DNA from: Thiohalophilus sp.
GTDB lineage: Bacteria > Pseudomonadota > Gammaproteobacteria > UBA6429 > Thiohalophilaceae
Reading direction: 5' to 3'
Length of the DNA stretch: 51,897 bases
NCBI RefSeq assembly: GCF_034521165.1
Contig: NZ_JAXHMV010000006.1
Coordinates: 1 to 51,897 of the forward strand
Shown: positions 35,222 through 44,291 of the stretch, piece after piece
How positions within the stretch are numbered: position 1 is the first letter of the stretch
How the letters are laid out: every line of letters starts with the position of its first letter
Notes under the pieces: generated by a model
What the model was told of the DNA's origin: nothing
Seen by the model: the letters and a program-made list of their open reading frames with translations, nothing else
The model's database searches: none
Position numbers and translations under genes: made by a program

Positions 35222-37393
35222 TCAGGAGCGGGTTTTTTCCTTGACGATACGCCGATGCGAATAGAGTAACGGTTCGGTATAGCCGTTGGCCTGCTCGCGG
35301 CCTTTGATGACCAGATCAAACGCCGCCCGAAATGCCTGGCTGTTGTTGAAATCCGGCCCCATCGGGGTATAGGTCGGGTCGTCACGGTTTTGCTGGTCGA
35401 CTTTTTCCGCCATGCGTTTCATCACCTCCAGCAGCTGTTCGGCATCGCAAAGGCCATGATGCAGCCAGTTGGCAATGTGCTGGCTGGCAATGCGCAGGGT
35501 AGCCCGATCTTCCATTAACCCCGTATTGTTAATGTCCGGCACCTTGGAGCAACCGATACCCTGATTTATCCAGCGCACCACGTAACCCAGAATACCCTGG
35601 GCGTTGTTTTCCAGTTCCTGCAAGATAGCGTCGGCGTCGGGCCGCGCGTTATCCAGCAGTGGAATGACCAGCAGATCATCGACCGGTGTGCGGGCGTCAC
35701 TGGCGATGGCCGCTTGCCGTTCAATGACATTGATCCGATGGTAGTGGATGGCATGCAATACGGCGGCAGTGGGGGAGGGAACCCAGGCCGTGTTGGCGCC
35801 GGCCCGGGGATGGTCGATCTTCGCGGCCAGCATCGCCTTCATGTTATCCGGCATGGCCCACATGCCTTTGCCGATCTGCGCCTTGCCGCTGAAGCCACAG
35901 GCCAGACCGGTTTCGACATTGATCTTTTCATAGGCCTGGATCCAGGTACTCTCTTTCATTGCTCCCTTGCGCACCATCGGGCCGGCTTCCATGCTGGTGT
36001 GGATCTCATCGCCGGTACGATCCAGAAATCCGGTATTGATAAAGACCACCCGATCTTTTGCGGCACGGATACATGCTTTGAGATTGATGGAGGTGCGGCG
36101 CTCCTCGTCCATGATGCCCATCTTCAGGGTATTGCGAGCCAGCTGCAGCTGGTCCTCAATGAAGTCGAACAGCTCGTTGGTAAAGGCGACTTCCTCCGGA
36201 CCGTGCATCTTGGGTTTGACCAGATAGATACTGCCCGTGCGGGAGTTATCGAGCGGGCTGCTGCCCTGAATATCATGTAATGCAATCAGCGTGGTGACCA
36301 GCGCATCCAGTATGCCTTCGGGAATCGGCGCACCGTAATGGGTGGTTGCCGCGTCAGTGTGAAGGAAATGACCGACATTGCGCACCAGCAACAGACTGCG
36401 CCCGTGCAGGGTGAAAGGCTGGCCCTGCGGGGAGAGATAATCCCGATCCCCGTTCAGATGGCGGGTCATCATTTTACCGGCTTTGGAAAAGGTATCCTCG
36501 AGATTGCCCTGCATCAGTCCCAGCCAGTTGCGATAGGCCAGTACCTTGTCTTCGGCATCCACCGTGGCGACCGAATCCTCCAGATCCTGGATGGTGGTGA
36601 GTGCCGCTTCCAGCAGAATATCCTTGATGCCGGCCGGATGGGTTTTGCCGACCGGGTGCTCGCGGTCGATTTGCAGCTCGATATGCAGGCCGTGGTTGCC
36701 CAGCAGGATGGTTGTCGGCGTGTTGGTATGGCCATTGAAGCCGGTAAATTGTGCCGGTTGTTTGAGTGTGGTGATCTGGCCGCCGGTTAATTCAATGGCC
36801 AGGGCTCCGTTGCTGATCCGGTAATGACCCACCTCGGCGTGGCTGCCGTGCTCCAGCGGGATAATTTCATCGAGCAACGCCATGGCCCAGGCGACAACCT
36901 TCTCGCCGCGTTTGGGATTGTATTGAGTCGTTTGTTCGGCACCGTCGGACTCGTCGATCACATCGGTGCCATAGAGGGCATCGTAAAGGCTGCCCCAGCG
37001 GGCATTGGCGGCATTGAGGGCATAACGGGCATTGGTCAAGGGCACCACCAGTTGCGGGCCGGCGACGTGTGCGATCTCGTCATCCACGTTGGCGGTGGTG
37101 ATGGTGACGTCTTCACCCTCGGGTAACAGGTAACCGATATCGATCAAAAATTGTTTATAGGCCTTGGCATCAAAGTGGGAGTGTTCACGATGCCACTCGT
37201 CGATTTGCACCTGGAACCGGTCGCGTTGTTCGAGCAGCTCATGGTTGCGCGGACCAAACCGGTGGACCGCCTCGGATAATGCGTTCCAGAATTGTCCGGC
37301 CTCGATGCCGCTGGCGGGCAAGGCCTCTTCTATAATAAAGGTATGCAACAGACGGTCGATCTGTAATTCGCCTGCCTGGATATACTCACTCAT
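35222..37393 (-). CDS. glcB: Malate synthase G
   Basis: 723 residues, the normal length for the G form. Family stretches are present throughout: a long N-terminal region, LEDSVATVDAEDKV, the core around GSIYLVKPKMHGPEEVAF with DEERRTSINLK, a C-terminal TAAVLHAIHYHRINV and a final RWINQGIGCSKVPDIN segment. It condenses acetyl-CoA and glyoxylate to malate in the glyoxylate bypass, using Mg2+. No isocitrate lyase is in the window. It converges with the GGDEF/EAL gene, 31 bp apart. Confidence 0.95.
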   Translation of the reverse strand: MSEYIQAGELQIDRLLHTFIIEEALPASGIEAGQFWNALSEAVHRFGPRNHELLEQRDRFQVQIDEWHREHSHFDAKAYKQFLIDIGYLLPEGEDVTITTANVDDEIAHVAGPQLVVPLTNARYALNAANARWGSLYDALYGTDVIDESDGAEQTTQYNPKRGEKVVAWAMALLDEIIPLEHGSHAEVGHYRISNGALAIELTGGQITTLKQPAQFTGFNGHTNTPTTILLGNHGLHIELQIDREHPVGKTHPAGIKDILLEAALTTIQDLEDSVATVDAEDKVLAYRNWLGLMQGNLEDTFSKAGKMMTRHLNGDRDYLSPQGQPFTLHGRSLLLVRNVGHFLHTDAATTHYGAPIPEGILDALVTTLIALHDIQGSSPLDNSRTGSIYLVKPKMHGPEEVAFTNELFDFIEDQLQLARNTLKMGIMDEERRTSINLKACIRAAKDRVVFINTGFLDRTGDEIHTSMEAGPMVRKGAMKESTWIQAYEKINVETGLACGFSGKAQIGKGMWAMPDNMKAMLAAKIDHPRAGANTAWVPSPTAAVLHAIHYHRINVIERQAAIASDARTPVDDLLVIPLLDNARPDADAILQELENNAQGILGYVVRWINQGIGCSKVPDINNTGLMEDRATLRIASQHIANWLHHGLCDAEQLLEVMKRMAEKVDQQNRDDPTYTPMGPDFNNSQAFRAAFDLVIKGREQANGYTEPLLYSHRRIVKEKTRS

Positions 37394-37674
37394 TGTTCAT
37401 CTCTCCAAACGGGTCGCTCGATAAGGTAAAACTGACCGCCAATTCAAGCATAGACGGTAATCTGGTTCGTGGCAGCAAACACCATCCCTTTAAGTGATGA
37501 GGTTTTATTTCTCGCGATGAATGCCTGACGGCGACAACAAAAACCCCATGATTTTTCGTTAATTTGACCACACTAAAGTTATGCCGCTGGCCTGGCACCT
37601 TTACATCACACTCAAACGACTATACTTGCCGGGAAAGGAAAGTTGACCAGCTTATTAATGATAAAGGGGGCTGT

Positions 37675-38046
37675 ATGGCGAACACCCGTTTAAAATTTGT
37701 TGACTATGGCATGATCGTCATTGGCGTCTTACTGGCATTTATCGCGTCGTTTGAGCCGCAAGCGGCACCGGGTTATTACCTGCACGCCGGGATTCTGGCG
37801 GTCGGGCTGCTGCCTTATTTTGTCTATTCCCTCGCCGTGGCACTGAAAAGCGGGGCCCTGGTGACCCTGCACGGAATAGTCGTGTTGATTATTCATGCCT
37901 GGATGATCGATGCCGTGCGATTTATGGCACAGCCCGACTACAGTGTCAGCCTGCTGGTATACGGCCCGCTGGTGCTGAGCCTGGCGCTGATTCCGCTGGT
38001 GATACTGGCACTGCGTCAGCCCTGGGGGCTGCAGGAATCCAGCTGA
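37675..38046 (+). CDS. Four-helix membrane protein of unknown function
   Basis: 123 residues from ATG 37675, preceded by AAAGGGGG; the open frame upstream to 37564 lacks a matching ribosome site. Four transmembrane segments fill most of the protein (about 9-27, 38-60, 64-84 and 92-113). No family is recognised. It lies between the divergent malate synthase gene and the convergent DegS-like gene. Confidence 0.7.
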   Translation: MANTRLKFVDYGMIVIGVLLAFIASFEPQAAPGYYLHAGILAVGLLPYFVYSLAVALKSGALVTLHGIVVLIIHAWMIDAVRFMAQPDYSVSLLVYGPLVLSLALIPLVILALRQPWGLQESS

Positions 38047-38091
38047 GTGTGACTTGTCGCCCCGGGGTCCGTCATGGCAGACGGGGCGGGG

Positions 38092-39255
38092 TTATTGCTC
38101 CTGTTTCGGTCGCTGGGTGACCCGGGCCGCTTTTTCCATCGATTTGCCCTGCCGGATAATATTAATGGTGATTCTGTCGCCGGGGCGGTGGCTGCTGATG
38201 ATATCCAGCGCACTGGCGACATCGGTCACCGCCCTGTCGTCGATCTGCGTGATCACATCGCCGGGTTGCAGATCGGCGTCGTCAGCCGGCCCCTGGTTGA
38301 GAATACTGGTGATGATTACGCCTTTTTGATCTTCATCAAGGTCCAGCGATTCGGCGAGATTATCATTAATGTTCTGAATGGCGACGCCAAGCCAGCCGCG
38401 TTTGACCTCGCCATGTTCGATGATTTGTTGCATGACATCCCGTGCCAAACTGGTGGGGATGGCAAAGCCGATGCCTTGCGAGCCGCCGCTGCGTGAGAAT
38501 ATGGCGGTATTGATACCGATCAGCTCGCCATTGGCGGTAATCAGGGCGCCGCCGGAGTTGCCGGGATTGATGGCGGCATCGGTCTGGATGAAATTTTCGA
38601 AGGTGCTGATACCGAGCATATTGCGGCCGGTGGCACTGACAATGCCGGAGGTGACGGTCTGGCCGACGCCAAAAGGATTGCCAATGGCCAGTACGACATC
38701 ACCGACCCGAAGTTGGTCGGAGCGGCCCAGGGTGATGACCGGCAGGGCGTCGAGTTCGACCTTGAGCACGGCCAGATCGGTATCGGGGTCGGTGCCGACC
38801 ACGGTGGCAGTGGCACTGCGTTGATCGGGCAGGGCGATGCGGATTTCTTCGGCGTCACTGATGACATGATTATTGGTGAGAATGTAGCCCTGTTCGCTGA
38901 TGATCACGCCGGAACCGAGGTTGGTCTCTTCGCGTTCGCGCGGACCACCGAAGTTGTCGCCGAAAAAGTGGCGAAAAACAGGATCGTCCAGCAAGGGATG
39001 GGCCTCGCGGGTGACAATCTTTTTAGTGTGGATGTTGACCACCGCCGGTGCGGCGGCTTCCACCGCGTCGGCATAGGAGACCGGGCCTTCGCCGCGAGGC
39101 AGCGATTCACGTGGCGGGGCTTCGCGCAGCTCGACCACCGGTTTGTCGTCGAAGGGCAGAGGGCGGTCAGAGAGTAAATACAGGACGACAAAGGCGACCG
39201 CCAGGCCGAGAATGGCAAACTGAACAATGAATTTAAGCGTACGGGTCAGGCGCAT
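38092..39255 (-). CDS. degS: DegS/AlgW-type periplasmic serine protease
   Basis: 387 residues. One N-terminal transmembrane helix (about 9-27) anchors the protein at the periplasmic face. The trypsin-like domain has the triad His in TNNHVISDA, Asp in DPDTDLAVLK and Ser in NPGNSGGAL. A single PDZ domain follows, around GWLGVAIQNIN ... LQPGDVITQIDD, as in DegS and unlike DegP, which has two. In gammaproteobacteria such proteases cut the anti-sigma factor RseA when misfolded porins bind the PDZ domain, starting the sigma-E response. It is divergent from the Nif3 gene. Confidence 0.88.
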   Translation of the reverse strand: MRLTRTLKFIVQFAILGLAVAFVVLYLLSDRPLPFDDKPVVELREAPPRESLPRGEGPVSYADAVEAAAPAVVNIHTKKIVTREAHPLLDDPVFRHFFGDNFGGPREREETNLGSGVIISEQGYILTNNHVISDAEEIRIALPDQRSATATVVGTDPDTDLAVLKVELDALPVITLGRSDQLRVGDVVLAIGNPFGVGQTVTSGIVSATGRNMLGISTFENFIQTDAAINPGNSGGALITANGELIGINTAIFSRSGGSQGIGFAIPTSLARDVMQQIIEHGEVKRGWLGVAIQNINDNLAESLDLDEDQKGVIITSILNQGPADDADLQPGDVITQIDDRAVTDVASALDIISSHRPGDRITINIIRQGKSMEKAARVTQRPKQEQ

Positions 39256-39320
39256 GATGATCCGGAATTGGTTACACTGTGTGAGTTCACCGGATAATAA
39301 CTGATGGAGACGGTTTTCGC

Positions 39321-40079
39321 ATGGTGCAGTTGAGTGATTTGGTGCGGTATCTGGATGATTTGCTGGAAGTGGAGCGCTTCACCGATTACTGCCCCAATGG
39401 CTTGCAGGTAGAAGGTGGCGCGACGATCAACCGGCTGGTGTGCGGGGTGACCGCCTCCCAGGCGCTGATCGAGGCGGCCATTGAGACCGGCGCGGATGCC
39501 CTGCTGGTGCATCACGGTTATTTCTGGAAGGGCGAGGCGGCGCCGATCGTCGGGATCAAAAAACGGCGCATTGCCCGCCTGCTGGAGAACGGTATCAGCC
39601 TGCTGGCCTATCATCTGCCGCTGGACGCGCACCCGGTTTACGGCAATAACGTGCAGCTGGCGAAGGTGCTGGGTCTGAAGGTGGCAGGCAGCTTCGGACC
39701 GCCGGGGAATCCGGCCATTGGCCTGTATGGCAGCCTGTCAGAGCCCCTGTCGGGGGAGGCGCTGGCCGCGCAGATCACCGATCGGCTGGGTCGCGCCCCG
39801 CTGCATGTGGGCGAAGCCCTGGCCCCGGTGAGTAAACTGGCCTGGTGTACCGGCGGTGCCCAGGGACTGATCGAGGAGGCGGTTCGCCTGGGAGTGGACG
39901 CCTACCTGACAGGCGAGGTCTCCGAGCAGACGGTGCACCTGGCGCGGGAAAACGGCATCCATTTTTATGCCGCCGGCCACCACGCCACGGAGCGTTACGG
40001 GGCACGGGCCCTGGGCGAACATGTGGCAGAACATTTTGGTATCGAACAGCAATTTATCGATATCGACAATCCGGCCTGA
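39321..40079 (+). CDS. Nif3-like dinuclear metal-centre protein (YbgI)
   Basis: 252 residues. It has the Nif3/YbgI metal ligands HH in LLVHHGYFWKG and an HHATE motif near the C-terminus (GHHATERYG), with an internal conserved Asp/Glu stretch around YCPNGLQVEG. The family binds two metal ions and is proposed to act in GTP cyclohydrolase-like or radiation-response chemistry, but its real substrate is unsettled. Located between degS and petABC, as in several related genomes. Confidence 0.88.
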   Translation: MVQLSDLVRYLDDLLEVERFTDYCPNGLQVEGGATINRLVCGVTASQALIEAAIETGADALLVHHGYFWKGEAAPIVGIKKRRIARLLENGISLLAYHLPLDAHPVYGNNVQLAKVLGLKVAGSFGPPGNPAIGLYGSLSEPLSGEALAAQITDRLGRAPLHVGEALAPVSKLAWCTGGAQGLIEEAVRLGVDAYLTGEVSEQTVHLARENGIHFYAAGHHATERYGARALGEHVAEHFGIEQQFIDIDNPA

Positions 40080-40298
40080 GGCCGGGGAAACAGTAACTTG
40101 TTGAACTACCGGGTGAACTACGTGGTTTTCTTGACCCCGGTGGCTCGATACGCGAAACTATGCGCGCCTGAAATCCTGGATGTTTACCGCATTCTGAAAT
40201 TTTTACTTTGGGCACAGCGATTTCACTAGCGCATTTTTTGATGACAGCCGGTTGTCGGCCGTGATCGTTCATATCTGAGTCGGGGAGATAGTTTTCAA

Positions 40299-40901
40299 AT
40301 GAGTACCGATGGCATTGATACCAGCCGACGCCGGTTTCTGCTTGCCTCCACCAGCGTGGTGGGTGCAGTAGGCGTAGTCGGCATTGCGATTCCGTTTATC
40401 CAGTCCATGAATCCCAGCGCCCGGGCCCAGGCGGCCGGCGCACCGGTGGAGGTGGATGTTAGCAAACTGGCGCCGGGCGAGCGGGTCACCGTGGAATGGC
40501 GCGGCAAGCCGATCTGGGTGGTGCGTCGTACCGAGCAGAACATGGAAGATTTGCCCACGCTGAACGACAAGCTGGCGGATCCCCAGTCCCAGGCTCAGCA
40601 ACAACCGGCCTATGCGCAGAATGAATTCCGTGCCCGAGAAGATCATCCCGAAATTGCCGTGTTGATCGGGATCTGTACTCACCTGGGCTGCTCACCCACC
40701 TACCGCCCCGAGCCGGGCGCCAAAGATATGGGCGGCAAGGAGTGGAAAGGCGGCTTCTTCTGCCCCTGCCACGGTTCCAAGTTTGATCTGGCCGGCCGGG
40801 TCTACGCCGGCGTGCCGGCACCCACCAACCTGGTCATTCCGCCGTTCAAATTCCTGAGCGATTCTGTGGTGCTGGTTGGCGAAGACGGAGGGGCAGCATA
40901 A
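40299..40901 (+). CDS. petA: Ubiquinol-cytochrome c reductase Rieske iron-sulfur subunit
   Basis: 200 residues. The N-terminus has a twin-arginine-type anchor (DTSRRRFLLASTSVVGAVG), consistent with folded export of the cluster. The [2Fe-2S] ligands are C126 and H128 (CTHLGC) and C155 and H158 (CPCHGS). It takes electrons from ubiquinol and passes them to cytochrome c1 within complex III at the periplasmic face. Its stop and the petB start share a base (TAATG). First gene of petABC; about 220 bp of leader precede it. Confidence 0.96.
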   Translation: MSTDGIDTSRRRFLLASTSVVGAVGVVGIAIPFIQSMNPSARAQAAGAPVEVDVSKLAPGERVTVEWRGKPIWVVRRTEQNMEDLPTLNDKLADPQSQAQQQPAYAQNEFRAREDHPEIAVLIGICTHLGCSPTYRPEPGAKDMGGKEWKGGFFCPCHGSKFDLAGRVYAGVPAPTNLVIPPFKFLSDSVVLVGEDGGAA

Positions 40902-42136
40902 TGACCAAAACACAATCCTTGATGAACTGGATCGATGCCCGCTTCCCGCTGAGCAAGATGTGGAAGGAGCATCTGTCCGAATATTACGCGCCGAAAAACT
41001 TCAACTTCTGGTACTTTTTCGGTTCGCTCGCCTTGCTGGTACTGGTTATCCAGATCGTCACCGGTATTTTCCTGACCATGCATTACAAACCCGATGCCGG
41101 GATGGCCTTTGCCTCGGTCGAGTACATCATGCGTGATGTGAACTGGGGCTGGTTGATCCGTTATATGCATTCCACCGGCGCCTCCGCGTTCTTTATCGTG
41201 GTGTATCTGCATATGTATCGCGGCCTGATGTACGGCTCCTACAAGAACCCGCGCGAGCTGATCTGGATCTTCGGGGTGCTGATTTATCTGGCGCTGATGG
41301 CGGAAGCCTTCTTCGGCTATCTGCTGCCCTGGGGGCAGATGTCCTACTGGGGGGCGCAGGTTATCGTTAACCTGTTCTCCGCCGTGCCGTTCGTCGGTGA
41401 GGAGCTGTCGGTCTGGATTCGCGGTGACTACGTTATCGGCGATGCCACCCTGAACCGCTTTTTTGCCTTCCATGTGATTGCCCTGCCGCTGGTGCTGATT
41501 GCCCTGGTGGTGGCGCACATCCTGGCCCTGCACGAAGTCGGTTCCAATAACCCCGACGGGGTCGAAATCAAGAAGAACAAGGACGCCAACGGCAAGCCGG
41601 TTGACGGCATTCCGTTCCATCCGTACTACACGGTCAAGGACATTGCCGGTACGGTCGTGTTCCTGATCTTCTTCTTTGCGGTGGCTTTCTTTGCCCCGGA
41701 AATGGGCGGTTACTTTATCGAGCACGCCAACTTTGTCCCGGCCGATCCGCTCAAGACCCCGGAACACATTGCCCCGGTCTGGTACTTCACGCCGTTCTAC
41801 GCCATGTTGCGGGCGATTCCGCCGATGTTCGCTTCGCAGTTCCCCGGTGTTGTGGTCATGGGGGCGGCGATCGTGGTGCTGTTCTTCCTGCCCTGGCTGG
41901 ATCGCAGCCCGGTCAAATCGGTCCGTTATCGTGGTCCGCTGTTCAAGATCGCCCTGGCTATCTTTGTTATCAGTTTTGTCATTCTGGGCTATCTGGGTGT
42001 ACAGCCGTCAACGCCGGCCAAAACGCTGCTGGCGCAGATATTCACCGCGCTGTACTTTGCGTTTTTCCTGCTGATGCCCTGGTACACCAAAATTGACAAA
42101 ACCAAACCGGTTCCGGAAAGGGTGACTGACAAATGA
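40901..42136 (+). CDS. petB: Cytochrome b of the bc1 complex
   Basis: 411 residues with eight or more transmembrane helices. His pairs for the two b hemes occur in helices II and IV (for example IRYMHSTGASAFFIVVYLHMYRG and FHVIALPLVLIALVVAHIL). The Qo-site motif usually PEWY reads PVWY at residues 292-295. The C-terminal part (SPVKSVRYRGP onwards) forms the last helices. It oxidises ubiquinol at the Qo site and reduces ubiquinone at Qi, moving protons across the inner membrane. It overlaps petC by four bases (ATGA). Confidence 0.96.
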   Translation: MTKTQSLMNWIDARFPLSKMWKEHLSEYYAPKNFNFWYFFGSLALLVLVIQIVTGIFLTMHYKPDAGMAFASVEYIMRDVNWGWLIRYMHSTGASAFFIVVYLHMYRGLMYGSYKNPRELIWIFGVLIYLALMAEAFFGYLLPWGQMSYWGAQVIVNLFSAVPFVGEELSVWIRGDYVIGDATLNRFFAFHVIALPLVLIALVVAHILALHEVGSNNPDGVEIKKNKDANGKPVDGIPFHPYYTVKDIAGTVVFLIFFFAVAFFAPEMGGYFIEHANFVPADPLKTPEHIAPVWYFTPFYAMLRAIPPMFASQFPGVVVMGAAIVVLFFLPWLDRSPVKSVRYRGPLFKIALAIFVISFVILGYLGVQPSTPAKTLLAQIFTALYFAFFLLMPWYTKIDKTKPVPERVTDK

Positions 42137-42903
42137 TGAAAAAACTGACTGCATTTTTGTTGATGATGGCACCGGTTGTCTCCATGGCCGCCGGCGGGGG
42201 CATCAAACTGATGGAAGCCGATGTTGATCTGAATAACAAGGCCTCCCTGCAACGGGGCGCCCAGCTGTACGTCAATTACTGCATGGGCTGTCACTCCCTC
42301 TCTTATATGCGTTACAACCGCATGGGCAAGGACCTCGGTCTGAGCGATGAGCAGGTGGTGCAGAATCTGATGCCCGTGGCCGATTTCTCCAAGTCTCCGC
42401 AGGGGGAAACCCCGAAAAGCGGCTCGCTGATGAAAAATGCCATGCCTGGCGAGGCGGCCGAGGGCTGGTTCGGGACCAAGGTGCCGGATTTGTCTGTCGT
42501 GGCCCGCTCCCGGGGGCCCGACTGGCTCTACACCTATCTGAAGACGTTCTACGTGGATGACTCCCGCCCGATGGGCGTCAACAACCAGGCCTTCCCGCTG
42601 GTCGGGATGCCGCACGTGCTGTGGGAACTGGAAGGTCTGAAAAAGCCGGTCTACGAGACACATGAAACGGCGGATGGCGAAGAGGTCAAGGAACTGGTCG
42701 ATTACGAATTCGTCAAGGAAGGCTCCATGAGCCCCGCCGAGTATGACAATGCCGTGCGCGACCTGGTCAATTTCCTGGTCTACGTGGGTGAGCCGGCCAA
42801 GCTGGATCGCTACAAAATCGGTGTCTGGGTCATACTGTTCCTGGTGGTGCTGTTCTTCTTTGCCTACGCGCTGAAGAAAGAATACTGGCGGGATATCCAC
42901 TAA
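42133..42903 (+). CDS. petC: Cytochrome c1 of the bc1 complex
   Basis: 256 residues. A signal peptide ends MAA near residue 20. The heme-binding CxxCH is CMGCHSLSYMRY. The axial Met is probably in LVGMPHVLWE. One transmembrane helix near the C-terminus (about 226-245) anchors the protein, which passes electrons from the Rieske centre to soluble cytochrome c. It is the last gene of the petABC operon. An inverted repeat 42912-42952 follows. Confidence 0.96.
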   Translation: MMKKLTAFLLMMAPVVSMAAGGGIKLMEADVDLNNKASLQRGAQLYVNYCMGCHSLSYMRYNRMGKDLGLSDEQVVQNLMPVADFSKSPQGETPKSGSLMKNAMPGEAAEGWFGTKVPDLSVVARSRGPDWLYTYLKTFYVDDSRPMGVNNQAFPLVGMPHVLWELEGLKKPVYETHETADGEEVKELVDYEFVKEGSMSPAEYDNAVRDLVNFLVYVGEPAKLDRYKIGVWVILFLVVLFFFAYALKKEYWRDIH

Positions 42904-43038
42904 ATGGCACTGTGATCGGGCCCGTGCCCCGCAACAGGGGAACGGTCCGATCAGTCCGGATCACGCCGAATCAGGCACTTGCGTTCGAGTAGGTGTGATT
43001 TTTCCCGCCTAAAGCGCCAAACCACGGGACAAGTTCGG

Positions 43039-43080
43039 TATAATAAACAGGGGGAGCCCACCGGTTCCCCCTGTTTTATT
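43039..43080 (+). promoter_or_regulatory. TATAAT box and strong hairpin ahead of sspA
   Basis: TATAAT lies at 43039-43044, directly followed by the arms AACAGGGGGA and TTCCCCCTGTT (43046-43075) and TTTATT. As a Rho-independent terminator it would end the petABC transcript. If the TATAAT is a promoter, the hairpin would be the first structure in the sspA leader. I did not find a convincing -35 box. Confidence 0.5.
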
Positions 43081-43109
43081 TCTGAACACAGCACTGGGAT
43101 GAGTAAGTT

Positions 43110-43736
43110 ATGGCGCAAATGGCCAATCGACGTTTGGCAATGACCCTGTTTTCGGGGAACACCTGCCCCTACTGCCACATGGTCCGTATCGTACTGGCGG
43201 AAAAGGGCATCAACTACGACATACACAACGTCGACCTTGGCGACACGCCGGAAGATCTCAAGGATTTGAATCCCTACAATGAGGTACCGACGCTGGTGGA
43301 TCGGGATCTGGTGTTGTTCGAGCACCAGGTGATCATGGAGTACCTGGACGAGCGTTTCCCGCATCCGCCGCTGATGCCGGTGGACCCGGTTTCGAGGGCG
43401 CGCAACCGTATGATGCTGCATCGCATCGAACGCGACTGGTATCGCCTGGCCCATCAGCTGGGCAATCCGGGCACGGCCAGCGACAAGGTCCGCAAGGAGC
43501 TGCGCGACAGCCTGATGTCGGTTTCACCGATTTTCGATCAAAAGCCGTTTTTCCTGGGAGAAGAATTCTCCCTGATCGACTGCACTGTGATCCCCTTGTT
43601 GTGGCGCCTGCCATCCTACGGGATTGAGTTGCCGTCCGCGGCCAAACCGCTGATTGATTATGCCGAGCGCATGTTTGAACGGGAGTCCTTCAAACAGAGT
43701 CTCACCGAGGGTGAGAAGGAAATGAAAGACGAATAA
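43110..43736 (+). CDS. sspA: Stringent starvation protein A
   Basis: 208 residues with a glutathione S-transferase-like fold. The N-terminal thioredoxin domain starts MTLFSGNTCPYCHMVRIVLAEKG and the C-terminal helical domain follows. SspA binds RNA polymerase and alters promoter choice in stationary phase and acid stress; it does not act as a GST. The next gene, sspB, starts 17 bp downstream, the conserved pair order. petABC lies upstream, as in other gammaproteobacteria. Confidence 0.93.
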   Translation: MAQMANRRLAMTLFSGNTCPYCHMVRIVLAEKGINYDIHNVDLGDTPEDLKDLNPYNEVPTLVDRDLVLFEHQVIMEYLDERFPHPPLMPVDPVSRARNRMMLHRIERDWYRLAHQLGNPGTASDKVRKELRDSLMSVSPIFDQKPFFLGEEFSLIDCTVIPLLWRLPSYGIELPSAAKPLIDYAERMFERESFKQSLTEGEKEMKDE

Positions 43737-43753
43737 ACCCGAAAGGTATTGCC

Positions 43754-44143
43754 ATGTCCATGACGCCCAGCCAGCCGTATCTGCTTCGTGCTATTTATGA
43801 CTGGATCGTCGATAACCAGATGACCCCGTACGTTCTGGTCAACGCCGAAAACGATTACGCCTACATACCGCGCGATTATGTCGAAAACGGCAAAATCGTC
43901 CTCAACGTCAGCCCGATCGCCGTCAACGGCCTGGAACTGGGCAACGACTACGTGGCCTTCAGCGCCCGCTTTGCCGGCAAGCCGATGGATGTGAGTTTCC
44001 CGATCACCGCGGTTCTGGCGATCTACGCCAAGGAAAACGGACAGGGGATGGTGTTCAACGAACCCGATAATCCACCGCCGGACGATGACGGTCCGGAGGA
44101 TGACGGTAAATCCGGCAAGCCCAACCTCAAACTCGTGAAATAA
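43754..44143 (+). CDS. sspB: ClpXP adaptor SspB
   Basis: 129 residues. The substrate-binding domain covers about 1-110, starting SQPYLLRAIYDWIVDNQ. An acidic flexible linker (DDDGPEDDG) leads to the C-terminal ClpX-docking tail KPNLKLVK, which corresponds to the ALRVVK tail of the E. coli protein. SspB delivers ssrA-tagged proteins to ClpXP. It is in an operon with sspA. Confidence 0.95.
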   Translation: MSMTPSQPYLLRAIYDWIVDNQMTPYVLVNAENDYAYIPRDYVENGKIVLNVSPIAVNGLELGNDYVAFSARFAGKPMDVSFPITAVLAIYAKENGQGMVFNEPDNPPPDDDGPEDDGKSGKPNLKLVK

Positions 44144-44181
44144 ACTGATAAATCTTTCACCGCAGAGACGTAGAGAAAGAA

Positions 44182-44270
44182 ATAATTTTGAATTTTGAGT
44201 GTTGAATGGTGAATGGAATCCGGCCCTGAAATTCAAAATTCAAAATTTAACATTCAAAATTATATCTTTT
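44182..44270. repeat. AT-rich inverted repeat between sspB and the FAD oxidase gene
   Basis: AATTTTGAATTTTGAG near 44185 and, inverted, ATTCAAAATTCAAAATTT near 44231, followed by further ATTCAAAATT, form an AT-rich palindrome between two convergent genes. It may act as a bidirectional terminator. Confidence 0.5.
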
Positions 44271-44291
44271 CGCCCTTTGCGTTAATGCGCT

